A stretch of 64,000 bases of DNA, from assembly GCA_028281665.1 (NCBI GenBank), contig JANQJK010000016.1:248001-312000 (forward strand), in the 5' to 3' direction. A program made the translations under genes and the position numbers. The notes under the pieces are model-generated. The model saw only the letters and a program-made list of their open reading frames with translations, did not search any database and was not told the origin of the DNA. Below, piece by piece: positions 1 through 9,285 of this stretch. Source of the stretch: Hyphococcus sp. Lineage in GTDB: Bacteria; Pseudomonadota; Alphaproteobacteria; Caulobacterales; Parvularculaceae. How positions within the stretch are numbered: the stretch's first letter is position 1; each line of letters begins with the position of its first letter.

Positions 1-612
1 GAGCATCCGTTGATCCAGCACAAGCTGACGATCCTGCGCAATCGGGAGACGCCGACGGCCCAGTTTCGGCAGGTCTTTCGGGAAATCGCGTTCGTGCTCG
101 GCTGCGAGGCGACGCGGGATCTGGCTCTCGGGCAGGTGGAGATCGACACGCCGCTGGAGCGGGGGGCCTTCCCGTATCTCGAAGGCAAGAAGCTTTGTTT
201 CGTGTCGATTCTGCGGGCCGGCAACGGATTTCTCGATGGGCTCCTGGATCTCGTCCCGTCCGCCCGCGTCGGCCATATCGGGATTGAGCGCGACGAGGCG
301 ACCCTTGAGCCGAGGCCCTACTATTTCAAGACGCCGGATAATCTGGGCGAGCGTCAGGTCATTTTGCTCGATCCCATGCTCGCCACCGGCGGGACCGCCA
401 TAGAGGCCGCCGCCGAACTCAAGAAAGCAGGCGCGGGCAGGATTAAATTCCTGTGCCTCGTTGCAGCTCCGGAAGGGGTATCCGCGTTCTCCGAGGCTCA
501 CCCTGACATTCCGATTATCGCGGCGGCCCTCGATCAGCGGCTCAATGATGTCGGGTACATACTTCCCGGCCTTGGCGACGCCGGGGATCGAATTTACGGC
601 ACAAAAGGCTGA
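1..612 (+). CDS. upp: Uracil phosphoribosyltransferase (5' end cut by window edge)
   Basis: Cytosolic salvage enzyme that joins uracil and PRPP to give UMP and pyrophosphate. The PRPP-binding loop DPMLATGG, the segment [19 protein letters not shown] and the C-terminal uracil-binding [14 protein letters not shown] are all typical of Upp. The ORF track starts at a TTG at base 10, but the codons before it read EHP, and EHPLIQHKL matches the family N-terminus, so the true start lies left of the window. A few residues are probably missing from an otherwise complete ~208-aa protein. No clear terminator follows; the next gene on this strand begins about 160 bp downstream. Confidence 0.95.
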   Translation, partial: EHPLIQHKLTILRNRETPTAQFRQVFREIAFVLGCEATRDLALGQVEIDTPLERGAFPYLEGKKLCFVSILRAGNGFLDGLLDLVPSARVGHIGIERDEATLEPRPYYFKTPDNLGERQVILLDPMLATGGTAIEAAAELKKAGAGRIKFLCLVAAPEGVSAFSEAHPDIPIIAAALDQRLNDVGYILPGLGDAGDRIYGTKG

Positions 613-773
613 ATTTCGGGCATTTTTTGCCAAATCGCGGCGATTCCGCGCTGGGATTGCCTATTCCAATTCTGCTCGCCAGGCGCTATTTTCTGTCGCT
701 TATTGCCGGCCCCGTAGCATCGCCGTTCCGCGAAATCCGGCCCGCGTTTCAGGAAAGAGAATTCGCCTTGAAT

Positions 774-1793
774 ATGGCCGTCACTCCGCCGTTCGACCTC
801 AACACCCACGCGCTGAAATATGCGCCGGAATACGGGGAGCATGATTTTTCCGACCATCTGCCCATGGCCGTGACGGCCTTGCGCGAACTGGGCGCCTCGC
901 CGGAGCGGGTGGAGGCGTTCGCCAAGACCTATCGCAAGAAGCTGAAGCGGAAAAAAGTCGGGAAATCAACGATCGACGGGCTTCTCCTTTCCGCGCGTCT
1001 CGGCGACCCTACTGTCTATCCGGCGGCGCTCAACTACTTCCTGCACTCGATTGAGAGCGAAGGGCGCGCGCAGACGCTGGGCGAGCATCTGCCGGAATTG
1101 ACCGGCGCCATCGCAGCGGCGGCGTTCCACGGCGTGATCCGTGTGTCTTTCGGGCTGATCGCCAATAATGATGTCGAAATCGCCGCCGGGCTCGCTTACT
1201 GGCACGCTCATGCGACGCCGGTCAAATTCGCCCGGTCTATCGGCGCCGCCAATAATGACGCTCAGACGCTGCTCGACGACATAACCACAACCTTCGCCAA
1301 GCATCGGCGCAAACTGAAACTGGATCAGCCGACGATTTCCGAGCGCATCGCCGAGATCGTTTCCAGCCCCCAGATGGGCGCCGTTCTGACCCGCGCCGCG
1401 GCGGCGGACGTTCCGTTCGAGCAGATCGCCGCGACCGCCCTGCGGATCTACATCGCGTCGCTGGATTTCACCGCACTGCATTGCGTAACGGGCGTGCATG
1501 CGACCCGCGTTCTTGCCGAGCATGTGGTGATGGACGATCGGCAACTGCGCAAAGCGCTGTGGTCGAGCCTGCTTGCGGCCTATGCATCCATTGGCGCGCC
1601 GGCTCTGGAGCCCCTGGCGCCGCCGCCGACGGGTGCGCCCGATTGGCACGTGATTGCGTCCGCGGCGCAGTCGTCGGACGACGAGCACGACATCAAATTC
1701 GCCTATTCCTGTCAGGAAGAAGCCCGCCATTACGGTCGGGACGCCCATTACCGCTTCGCGGCGGCCAAGCGGCTGGGATTGATCCGGGGGTAG
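774..1793 (+). CDS. Questin oxidase-like family protein (DUF4243)
   Basis: A 339-aa protein resembling the questin oxidase-like family. That family is named after a fungal Baeyer-Villiger-type enzyme of anthraquinone metabolism; the role of bacterial members is mostly unknown. Family-like features are HLPMAVTALRELGAS near the N-terminus, the repeated pattern AAFHGVIRVSFGL with GLAYWHAH, and a His-rich C-terminal half (ALHCVTGVHA, CQEEARHYGRDAHYR). The ORF track extends to 627, but that part looks non-coding. AGGAAAGAG at 751-759 fits either a TTG at 768 (two extra residues) or this ATG. It converges with the DsbA-like gene 12 bp away. Family assignment is from memory of the pattern; the substrate is unknown. 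Confidence 0.65.
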   Translation: MAVTPPFDLNTHALKYAPEYGEHDFSDHLPMAVTALRELGASPERVEAFAKTYRKKLKRKKVGKSTIDGLLLSARLGDPTVYPAALNYFLHSIESEGRAQTLGEHLPELTGAIAAAAFHGVIRVSFGLIANNDVEIAAGLAYWHAHATPVKFARSIGAANNDAQTLLDDITTTFAKHRRKLKLDQPTISERIAEIVSSPQMGAVLTRAAAADVPFEQIAATALRIYIASLDFTALHCVTGVHATRVLAEHVVMDDRQLRKALWSSLLAAYASIGAPALEPLAPPPTGAPDWHVIASAAQSSDDEHDIKFAYSCQEEARHYGRDAHYRFAAAKRLGLIRG

Positions 1794-1805
1794 GCGCGCA
1801 GCCGG

Positions 1806-2687
1806 TCAGTTTGCCGCCGCTCTGGCGTCCTCGATTGATTCGATCAGCTCCCGCGTATCGAAGCCCTGCACGACATTTACGTATTCCCCGTCGAGGGACG
1901 CCACGACAAACGCGGGCGTGCCGTCAACGCCCATCTCGCGAACAATGTTGAGCGTTTCAACAATCGACTCCCGGACATTCGGGTCTTCGCGTCCTTTTTC
2001 GAGTCTCGAAAAATCGACGCCGTTCTTCTTTGCAATCGTCCGGATGCGGTCTTTCGTAAGGTCGCCTGACGCTTCCATCATGGCGAAATGCAAATCGAGA
2101 AACTTGCCCTGTTCGCGCGCGGCCAGCGACATTTCTGCGGCGAGTTCCGACTTTTCGCCGAAGATTGGATACTCCCGGTAAACGACTTTCACGTCCTTTT
2201 CGTTTTTCATGAGCGATTTCATCAACGGCGCTGCGCGCTTGCAGTAGCCGCAGTGGTAATCAAACAGTTCGATGACGGCGACCTTGGCTTTTTCCGGATT
2301 GTCCACAGCGACAAACCCGTGTTCTGGATCGAGGAGCCTGGAAAGGTTCTCCCTGGCGCCGTCGACGGCGCGCTGTTGCGAGCGGACGTGTTGAAGCCGG
2401 CTGAATTCGTTGACGGACTCGATGATGACTTCCGGGTTGGTCATCAGATATTCGCGAACGAGGGCGCGGATTTCGTCTTCCTGCCGATCTGAAAACGACG
2501 TTTCGACGGGTGCGCGGTCGGAGACGCGAACCGGAACGCTCACCCGTTCGCCTGCATCCGGCGCGGCTTCGCCTGCGCCATTCGCCGAAGACGGTTGCGC
2601 CGTGGAGAATGTGACCATCGATATGCCGCCGAGAGTAAACGCGCCGAAAAGCGCCGCGCCGATGCCCCATTTCGTTTTACTGTCCAC
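1806..2687 (-). CDS. DsbA/ScsC-like thiol oxidoreductase, membrane-anchored or exported
   Basis: A 293-aa protein with an N-terminal hydrophobic segment (about residues 8-30), a low-complexity linker, an alpha-helical stretch with ALVREYLMTNPEVI around 75-90, then a thioredoxin fold with the CGYC active site (C146, C149) in FDYHCGYCKRA and a cis-Pro motif DGTPAF. The REYL..NPEVI helix before the thioredoxin domain is characteristic of the ScsC/Com1-type DsbA branch, where it acts as an oligomerisation arm. It probably oxidises or isomerises disulfides in the periplasm. It lies 62 bp downstream of the M48 protease gene on the same strand, a plausible envelope-quality-control operon. The direction of the redox reaction cannot be read from sequence. 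Confidence 0.85.
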   Translation of the reverse strand: MDSKTKWGIGAALFGAFTLGGISMVTFSTAQPSSANGAGEAAPDAGERVSVPVRVSDRAPVETSFSDRQEDEIRALVREYLMTNPEVIIESVNEFSRLQHVRSQQRAVDGARENLSRLLDPEHGFVAVDNPEKAKVAVIELFDYHCGYCKRAAPLMKSLMKNEKDVKVVYREYPIFGEKSELAAEMSLAAREQGKFLDLHFAMMEASGDLTKDRIRTIAKKNGVDFSRLEKGREDPNVRESIVETLNIVREMGVDGTPAFVVASLDGEYVNVVQGFDTRELIESIEDARAAAN

Positions 2688-2749
2688 CGATCATTCTCCG
2701 CGTTGGCGCCGCGCCCGGCGCATGACTGACGCCTTTTAGAGCTAAAAAG

Positions 2750-4228
2750 TTATTCCGGTGCAAATGTCGGATCCGGCACGTCCGGCGCCTTTTCCGGCTC
2801 CGGCTCGGGCCTGCGGGTTGTCGGCGCCGGCTGTTCCACGCCGGACGGCAGCGGCAACGCCTGTCCCTCCGGCTGGGTCGCAAGGATAATGTCCGTGGCC
2901 TGGCGCCATTCCGGCGTGCCGCGGGCAAGCCCCGCCATCGCCCGCCGGGCGAAGCTGTTTGCATCGGCTTCGGCGCCGGCGTGATAGCGCGACTCAGCGG
3001 TCGCCAGCAGCGCCAGCGATTCCTGATCGAGGGCGCCATAGGCGCGCGCGAGTTCAAACCAGCCGAAGCTGTTATCCGGCTCCAGCAGCAACGCGCGCTT
3101 GAATTCGGCCGTCGATTCCTCGATCAGCACGGGCTCGTTCGACGCCAGCAAAGACCGGCCAAGTCCGATCCGCAACAGTGCATTGTCCGGCAGCAGGCTG
3201 ATTGCGGTGCGGTTCGGCTCGATTGATTCATTTGTGCGCCCGAACTCAAACAGCATCTGCCCCTCAAGCTCATGGAAATAGGGATTGTTCGGATCCTGGT
3301 CCGTCAACGTGCGGATTTCGGAGAGGGCCTCGTCAATCTTCGCAACGCGGAAATATGCGACGGCGCGCGCGTAATGCGCGGGTCCCGACTGATCGGTCAG
3401 GGGAAACTTGCGCAGCGTCGCGTTCGGATCGTGCAGAAACCCGTAAATCTTCGCCTGAATGTATCTGAGCCGTTCGATTTCTTCCGGTGAATCCACAACA
3501 TCGACGTAAGGTGATGCTTCGACGCGGGACTGGAGCGCGGTCAGACGTTCGTTGGCCAGCGGGTGCGTCAGGAAATAGGGGTTGATGTTATCGCCGCGAA
3601 TGATCTGGCTGTTGCGCAGCTTGCGCCAGATTTCGAGGGCGCCGATGCTCGAACGGCCGATGCGGTCCATATAGGTGATTGACGCCTGGTCTGCCGACGC
3701 TTCCTGGCCGCGGCTGTATTTCAGGAAATTCGCCTGACCGACGGTTTGCCCGAGGGACAATATGCCGAGGCCTGCATCGGGCGCGCCGGCTGCGATGGCC
3801 GCGGCGCCGAGGAGCAAGCCGAGAATCATCGGACGGGAGGCCGAGGCGAGGGCGTCGCCCCTTCGCGCCGTATGCCCGCCGGCGAGGTGGCCGGCTTCGT
3901 GCGCAATCACCGCCTGAACCTGGTTCGGCGTGTCGGCGATCGTCAAAAGGCCGGTGTTGACGCCCATATACCGGCCCCCGGCAAAGGCGTTGAACGACCC
4001 GTCATTGACGATCAGGATCTGGATGGAATCCGGAGACAGTCCAGCGGCGGCGAATATGGGTCTTGAGTAGTCGTCGAGGAATTTCTCGATCTCCGCATCG
4101 CGCAACAGGCTGATGCCCTGGGCCTGCGCCGCAGCGCCGCTAAACGCGAATACGGGCGCGGCCAGGGCCGCGACGGCTTTGCGCCAGGAAAACGCGGCGC
4201 GTTTGAGCAACGAAAATCTCTTCAACAT
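2750..4228 (-). CDS. BepA-like periplasmic M48 metalloprotease with TPR repeats
   Basis: A 492-aa exported zinc protease. The N-terminus is basic then hydrophobic (signal peptide, roughly residues 10-37). The HExxH motif is HEAGH at about 110-114, and the third zinc ligand is the Glu of GQEASADQ near 177. The region around 260-430 contains TPR-like helices, as in BepA/YfgC, which degrades or chaperones stalled outer-membrane proteins such as LptD. The C-terminus is Pro/Glu-rich. It sits upstream of the DsbA-like gene, which suits a role in disulfide-containing outer-membrane protein assembly. No other in-frame Met occurs near the start. Orthology with BepA is inferred from domain order only. 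Confidence 0.88.
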   Translation of the reverse strand: MLKRFSLLKRAAFSWRKAVAALAAPVFAFSGAAAQAQGISLLRDAEIEKFLDDYSRPIFAAAGLSPDSIQILIVNDGSFNAFAGGRYMGVNTGLLTIADTPNQVQAVIAHEAGHLAGGHTARRGDALASASRPMILGLLLGAAAIAAGAPDAGLGILSLGQTVGQANFLKYSRGQEASADQASITYMDRIGRSSIGALEIWRKLRNSQIIRGDNINPYFLTHPLANERLTALQSRVEASPYVDVVDSPEEIERLRYIQAKIYGFLHDPNATLRKFPLTDQSGPAHYARAVAYFRVAKIDEALSEIRTLTDQDPNNPYFHELEGQMLFEFGRTNESIEPNRTAISLLPDNALLRIGLGRSLLASNEPVLIEESTAEFKRALLLEPDNSFGWFELARAYGALDQESLALLATAESRYHAGAEADANSFARRAMAGLARGTPEWRQATDIILATQPEGQALPLPSGVEQPAPTTRRPEPEPEKAPDVPDPTFAPE

Positions 4229-4267
4229 ACCTTTAAAACTTTAGCGGCGAACCGCGGCGATTTCGAG

Positions 4268-4300
4268 GCGGCGCCGGTATCCTGCGTTACCGGGCGCCGC
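4268..4300. terminator. GC-rich hairpin between rne stop and the M48 gene
   Basis: GCGGCGCC-GGTA and TACC-G-GGCGCCGC form a 12-bp stem with a one-base bulge and an 8-nt loop, placed about 55 bp past the rne stop codon. There is no T-run on either strand, so it may be an RNA 3'-end stabiliser or part of a factor-dependent terminator rather than a classic intrinsic terminator. Confidence 0.4.
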
Positions 4301-4355
4301 AATCGTGATCCTGTTTAACGCGCCGGATTGCTCAATCCGTCGCAATGGGTCGCGA

Positions 4356-7238
4356 TCAGGAGGCTGACCGATGCCACCAGCCGCGTCGCGCAGGCTTTTG
4401 CGGCGCGGTCGGACCGTCTTCCGGGTTGGATTCGCCGGCGGAAGCGTCCGGTTGTACGTCGTCTTCCTTTTCGTGCGCGCCTGCGTCGTCGCCGTTTTGT
4501 TGTGCGCCGTTGGAGCCGGCAGAAGGCATTGCATCATCCGGTGCGGCGTCTGGCTGTGTTTCTTCCGCAGCGGTGGGTGCCGGGCCGGCGTTGTCCGCTG
4601 CATCGCCGGCGGCGTTTGCTTCGTCTTGCTCCGTCGCAGGATCGGCACTCTTTTCTGCGTCGTCTCCGGCCGCGTCCGCATTGTCGCCCTCGGCAGACTC
4701 GGACGCCTCTGCGCTCGTCGTCTCCTTGCGGTTGCGGCGCCCGCCGCGGCGCCCGCGGCGCCGACGTTTTTTCGGCTTGTCTTCGGACTCTTCGTCACTT
4801 GACGGAGCGTCCGCCGACTGCGTCTCCGATGCGGCGTCGTCGCCGTCGCCGGCGGTTTCGCGCTGATCGCCGTCGTCCCGGTCGCGCCGCGGGCGCCGTC
4901 GCCGGCGTCGCTTTTTCGGCTTCTCTTCAGAGTCAGCGCTTTGCTCCGCTCCGGCGTCGTCGTCTGTGACGTCCGCATCATCCATGTCGAGCGGCTCGGT
5001 CTGATCGGCCCGGACGACGGGCTGGTCCTTTCGCCGTTCCCGCGGCGCGCCGCTCGTCTCCAGTTCGTAGTCGTCCCCGTGCTTGTCGGAATCGGCGATG
5101 ATCTCGACGCTGACGCCGTTGGCCTGCTCAATCCGGTTTATCCAGTCCCGATGATGATTGAGCACGTGGAGGGATACGTCGATCGAACTGCGCACGGCGA
5201 TTGTCCCCACCTTGCCGGCAATCGCTTCCCCTTCGATGGCGCGCAGAATTCGGAGCGCCGCCATGTTGTGCGAGCGAATAACGCCGGCGCCGGAGCACGT
5301 CGGACAGGTTTGAGTCGTGCCGTCGACGATGCCTGAACGCCGCCGTTGCCGAGACAATTCCAGAAGTCCGAACGGCGAAATACGTCCGATCTGAACGCGC
5401 GCGCGGTCGGCCTTCATCGCGTCTTTGAGGGCGCGCTCAACCTTGCGGTTATTGCGCGGCTCTTCCATGTCGATGAAATCGATGACGATGAGACCTGCAA
5501 GGTCGCGCAGGCGGAATTGGCGCGCCGCTTCTTCGGCGGCCTCGATATTTGTCTTCAGCGCCGTCTGCTCGATATTGCGTTCGCGCGTGGCCCGGCCCGA
5601 GTTGACGTCGATTGCAACAAGCGCCTCGGTCTGGTGGATCACGATGTAACCGCCGGACTTTAAGCGAACCGACGGTTGATACATGCCGTCAAGTTGCGTT
5701 TCGACGCCGTGCTTCAAAAATATCGGCGCGCGTTCCTTGTAAGGCTGCACGTTTTTGGCGTGGCTCGGCATCAGCATTTTCATGAAGTCTTTCGCTTCAC
5801 GATAGCCTTCCTCGCCCTCCACATAGACCTTGGAGATATCCTTGTCGTAAAGGTCGCGAATGGCGCGCTTGATGAGGCTCGCCTCCTCGTAAATTAGGCA
5901 GGGCGCGATCGACTTTAACGTCAGGGAACGGATGTTTTCCCAAAGACGCAGCAGATAATCGTAGTCGCGCTTAATCTCGGTCTTCGTGCGTTTTGCGCCG
6001 GCAGTGCGGATGATCAGCCCCATGCCGCGCGGCACCTCAAGGCTGTCGACGACGCGGCGCAATCGGCGCCGGTCTGAGCCGTTGGCGATCTTGCGGGAAA
6101 TGCCGCCGCCCCGCGCCGTGTTCGGCATCAGGACGCAGTAGCGGCCGGCGAGCGAAAGATAGGTGGTCAGCGCTGCGCCTTTGTTGCCGCGTTCTTCTTT
6201 GACGACCTGGATCAACAGGATCTGGCGGCGCTTGATGACTTCCTGAATTTTGTAGTTGCGGAGCAGGTTTGCGCGTTTGCGCTTGGCGTTTTTGTAGCGC
6301 TCGAAAAGCGCGTTGCGCGCGGCGCGCGCGCTCTTGGCCGCGTCGTTCTTGCTGTCGCGGACTGTTTCCTCGTCCCCATCATCACTTTCATCGTCATCGG
6401 CGGAAACATCGTCGCCCGCGGCGTCGTCACTTGCTTCGGCCTGGTCCGCCGCGGCTTCAGCATCGTCATGGTCGTTTTCCGCATCGGTTTCGTCTGACGC
6501 CGCGTCTTCGGCTGCGTCCTCAGATGTCGCTTCCGGCTGCGCGTCGGCTTTCAGCGACGGCTCTTCGCCGTCTTCGTCGATTTCATCGCCGACGTCCGGT
6601 TGTGGTTCGGACCGTTCGCCCGCCGCTTCGTCATCGTCTGACGCCTTCGTCTTTTTGTCTTCTTCCTCTTCTTCTTCCGTTTCGCGGCGCTCTATTCGCT
6701 GGTCGTCGGGGGAGGCCGCCTCGTCATCGGTCTCGCTGTCGGACTGGGCGCGGACATTGTCCTCATCGTCGGCGTCATTGTCGCTGTCTTCCGAGGCTTC
6801 ATCGTCGCCGACGTCGGAAAGGGCTTCGGCGAAGCTTTCGTCCTGTTCGTCCTCACCCTCATCGTCGGAGCCTGCGGCGGAGGGCCCGGCGTCCTCATCG
6901 TCTTCGTCGTCGCCGCGCTGCGACAGTTCCAGTTCGGCGGCGAGCTCAGCGACTTCCTGCTCCGCTTCCTGCAGAAGATTACGGTCGGAAACCGGTATCT
7001 GGTAATAGTCGGGGTGGATCTCGCTGAACGCCAGAAAGCCGTGGCGATTGCCGCCGTAGTCGACGAAGGCGGCTTGCAGAGATGGTTCGACGCGGGTGAC
7101 CCGCGCCAGAAAGATGTTACCGCGTAATGGCTTGCGCGCCGCGGATTCGAAGTCGAAGTCTTCGATTTTGTTCTGGGATACGACCGCCACGCGCACCTCT
7201 TCCGGGTGGGCGGCGTCGATTAACATTTTTTTGGACAT
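4356..7238 (-). CDS. rne: Ribonuclease E with large acidic insert in the S1 domain
   Basis: Main endonuclease of mRNA decay and rRNA processing and scaffold of the degradosome; 960 aa from the ATG at 7238. That start is chosen over the track's 7349 because a GGAG lies 9 nt upstream and MSKKMLIDA is the normal N-terminus. An S1 domain starts near residue 36 and is split by about 200 residues of Asp/Glu/Ser-rich sequence before resuming at LLIQVVKEERGNKGAALT. The DNase I-like catalytic centre has its Asp residues in VAIDVNSG and IVIDFIDM; the Zn-link is CPTC. The C-terminal third alternates acidic stretches with Arg-rich blocks (KKRRRRRRPRRD), the usual disordered degradosome/RNA-binding tail. 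Confidence 0.97.
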   Translation of the reverse strand: MSKKMLIDAAHPEEVRVAVVSQNKIEDFDFESAARKPLRGNIFLARVTRVEPSLQAAFVDYGGNRHGFLAFSEIHPDYYQIPVSDRNLLQEAEQEVAELAAELELSQRGDDEDDEDAGPSAAGSDDEGEDEQDESFAEALSDVGDDEASEDSDNDADDEDNVRAQSDSETDDEAASPDDQRIERRETEEEEEEDKKTKASDDDEAAGERSEPQPDVGDEIDEDGEEPSLKADAQPEATSEDAAEDAASDETDAENDHDDAEAAADQAEASDDAAGDDVSADDDESDDGDEETVRDSKNDAAKSARAARNALFERYKNAKRKRANLLRNYKIQEVIKRRQILLIQVVKEERGNKGAALTTYLSLAGRYCVLMPNTARGGGISRKIANGSDRRRLRRVVDSLEVPRGMGLIIRTAGAKRTKTEIKRDYDYLLRLWENIRSLTLKSIAPCLIYEEASLIKRAIRDLYDKDISKVYVEGEEGYREAKDFMKMLMPSHAKNVQPYKERAPIFLKHGVETQLDGMYQPSVRLKSGGYIVIHQTEALVAIDVNSGRATRERNIEQTALKTNIEAAEEAARQFRLRDLAGLIVIDFIDMEEPRNNRKVERALKDAMKADRARVQIGRISPFGLLELSRQRRRSGIVDGTTQTCPTCSGAGVIRSHNMAALRILRAIEGEAIAGKVGTIAVRSSIDVSLHVLNHHRDWINRIEQANGVSVEIIADSDKHGDDYELETSGAPRERRKDQPVVRADQTEPLDMDDADVTDDDAGAEQSADSEEKPKKRRRRRRPRRDRDDGDQRETAGDGDDAASETQSADAPSSDEESEDKPKKRRRRGRRGGRRNRKETTSAEASESAEGDNADAAGDDAEKSADPATEQDEANAAGDAADNAGPAPTAAEETQPDAAPDDAMPSAGSNGAQQNGDDAGAHEKEDDVQPDASAGESNPEDGPTAPQKPARRGWWHRSAS

Positions 7239-7838
7239 TGAATTGGGCTCCGCGGCGCGCGCGATTCCCGAAGGACCCGCAGCCGGCGCCGCCTGTGTTG
7301 GTTCGCAGATCTGCGGACGCGATTGCGCGGGCGGCCCGGGAACGGGCACCGTCGCAAGTCGAAGTCGTGTTATGCAGCATCGGCGATGTTTCTTTAATAA
7401 GCCGGCGGGGCCGGCGCGTTGATTTTCCGGCGCTCAAAAAAACTCCAGCGCCTGCTTTTCGCTCCTCGCGTCGTCCTTTCCGACGCGGGCCGGCATTCAT
7501 GGAGCTGCCGGCGCTGATACCGGGACCGGTGAAGGTCCGGAATTTCGCTGGCGGCCGCGAGCGCTGGGCGTCCGCTAAACCGCCGATTTTCATCATCTGC
7601 GATGTGGCGAAATACTGCCGGAATCGCAAGTCATTTTTACCATGCCGGAGCCGGTGGAAAAAGAAAAGGCGGCTCACGGCGCGACTCAATCTCCCATGTG
7701 TTTCTGGACGAACTCTTAATTGCGCATTAACGGTGTGGCAGGAAAATTGGGGTCTCCGGAGTGTCTTGCGCAATCGGCCTCGAACCGGTCGAATGCGGCG
7801 TGCGTCGGCGTGGCCGCGCGAGGAAGTATGTTGAGGCC
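7239..7838. promoter_or_regulatory. Divergent 600-bp rne leader / amiC promoter region
   Basis: No convincing gene lies here; the ORFs running through it (7117-7773 minus, 7127-7834 plus) have Arg-rich shadow composition. On the minus strand it is the rne 5' region. A long leader is expected because RNase E is known in E. coli to autoregulate through its own 5'UTR. The right end carries a perfect CtrA-type box and a nearby GACTC (GANTC, the CcrM methylation motif) on the amiC side. Promoter -35/-10 elements could not be assigned with confidence. Confidence 0.5.
7716..7731 (+). promoter_or_regulatory. Perfect CtrA box TTAA-N7-TTAAC upstream of amiC
   Basis: TTAATTGCGCATTAAC matches the CtrA full-site consensus exactly and lies 108 bp before the chosen amiC ATG, a usual promoter distance. 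CtrA is the master cell-cycle regulator of alphaproteobacteria and is known to control division and polarity genes. It is the only TTAA-N7-TTAA site I noticed in the intergenic regions I read. A GANTC site lies about 30 bp upstream. Confidence 0.6.
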
Positions 7839-9116
7839 ATGAAAAACGCCTTCGTCACCGTTATTTTCGGGCTCGCCGCGCTTCTCGCGACGGCCATGCA
7901 GGCTGAGGCGGCGGACCTGAAATCCGTGCGATTCGGCCCGGAAGCTGGCAAGACGCGCATCGTTTTCGACATCGCCGGCGCGCCGACTTATGCGCTGGCC
8001 GGCGACGATCTGGGAAATGGGCGCTTATTCGTTGATTTTAAAGAGCTTTCCATTCCGCCATCGGCGCTGGCGCTGCAACCGGCGATGGGGCATGTGGCGA
8101 ACTACCAGTTCGTCAAACAGAGCGACGGCCGCCTGCGCGCTGTGCTGACCCTGAAGAAAACGGCGAAAATCGGCGAAAGCTTCATTATTGAGCCCTCCGA
8201 GAAGGTCGCCAACCACCGGCTGGTGATCGATCTCGTGAAGGGGGATAAGGCGGCGTTTCTCGCCAGCTTGCCCGCCCAGTATCCTGACCTCGGGCCCGTT
8301 ATCGAGCGGGCCACGGCGGCCGGCGATGACGAAATGCCCGCGCCCGCCCTGAAACGCGAGGTCGCCGCGCCACCGGCAAAACGCGTTATCGTTGTCGATG
8401 CAGGCCATGGCGGCGTCGACCCCGGCGCGATCGGGCAGGGCGGCACGCTGGAAAAGACCGTCACCTTGAAGGCCGCTTTAAAGCTGAAAGAAATTCTTGA
8501 AAAAACAGGCCGTTACGACGTTGTTCTCACGCGGATGTCAGCAAGGGACGTGCGCCTGATCCCCAATCAGGCCAAGGAGCTTGCGCGCCGCGAGACGCTG
8601 GCGCGCGACAGCAATGCGGCGTTGTTTATCTCGCTCCATGCGGACGCCCTCGGCGACAAATCGATTCGCGGGGCGTCTGTCTACACTCTGTCGGACAAAG
8701 GCACGGAGCGTTCGGCTCGGATGGCCAAGTCGCAGGGCAATTACACGGTATACCGGCTGGATACCCGTGAGTTCCAGGACGATGCGTATGTGGGCGATAT
8801 CCTGTTCGACATTGCGCAGGGCAAGACCAATACGGCTTCGTCGCGGTTTGCGGACAAGCTTTTGAAGGAGCTTTCGGGGAAAATTCCGCTGCTCAACAAG
8901 TCTCACCGCAAGGCGGACCTGCGGGTGCTGCTTGCGCCGGATGTGCCGGCGGTGCTGTTTGAAATGGCTTTTATCTCCAACGCCAAGGACGAAGTGAACC
9001 TGAAATCAGCCGCCTGGCGAAATCGCACCATGGGAGCGGTCGCCAGAGCCATCGATAAGTATTTTGAGGAAAACCCGCAGCAATTCGCGCAGACCGGGGC
9101 CGCCGGCGGGAACTGA
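7839..9116 (+). CDS. amiC: N-acetylmuramoyl-L-alanine amidase with AMIN domain (AmiC type)
   Basis: Periplasmic zinc amidase that cuts the amide bond between MurNAc and the stem peptide to split septal peptidoglycan. From the ATG at 7839 it has 425 aa: a signal peptide ending at MQAEAA, an AMIN domain (about 27-140) that targets the enzyme to the envelope or septum, and an Amidase_3 domain (about 185-415). Zinc and catalytic positions are visible in VVDAGHGGVDPG, GGTLEKTV, FISLHADA and VLFEMAFISN. The track's 26 upstream residues are rejected because the signal peptide begins at MKNAF. It is divergent from rne and followed by mrcA, a conserved alphaproteobacterial order. A CtrA box upstream suggests cell-cycle control. 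Confidence 0.93.
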   Translation: MKNAFVTVIFGLAALLATAMQAEAADLKSVRFGPEAGKTRIVFDIAGAPTYALAGDDLGNGRLFVDFKELSIPPSALALQPAMGHVANYQFVKQSDGRLRAVLTLKKTAKIGESFIIEPSEKVANHRLVIDLVKGDKAAFLASLPAQYPDLGPVIERATAAGDDEMPAPALKREVAAPPAKRVIVVDAGHGGVDPGAIGQGGTLEKTVTLKAALKLKEILEKTGRYDVVLTRMSARDVRLIPNQAKELARRETLARDSNAALFISLHADALGDKSIRGASVYTLSDKGTERSARMAKSQGNYTVYRLDTREFQDDAYVGDILFDIAQGKTNTASSRFADKLLKELSGKIPLLNKSHRKADLRVLLAPDVPAVLFEMAFISNAKDEVNLKSAAWRNRTMGAVARAIDKYFEENPQQFAQTGAAGGN

Positions 9117-9285
9117 CCAATGGTCGGCGGTGTACGCAAATCAGCCGATATTTAACAAAAATGGGCATGATTGCGCCTCGCTGCCGCCGATATTATGCGG
9201 TAGCAATTCAGTCCCGGCGCGGGGGTTTGGGCCGCGCCGGTCTCAAAGTCAGGCGGGGCGCCCATCGGCGATGCGGTGAGAAACG

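Noticed and set aside
4390-4980. Repetitive-looking GC-rich tract, possible tandem repeat
   Set aside because: The repetition follows from Asp/Glu/Ala and Arg codons in the RNase E C-terminal tail; no DNA-level repeat unit was found.
7238-7349. 37-residue N-terminal extension of RNase E in the ORF track
   Set aside because: Pro/Ala-rich and unlike any family start; the SD and the MSKKMLIDA start support 7238.
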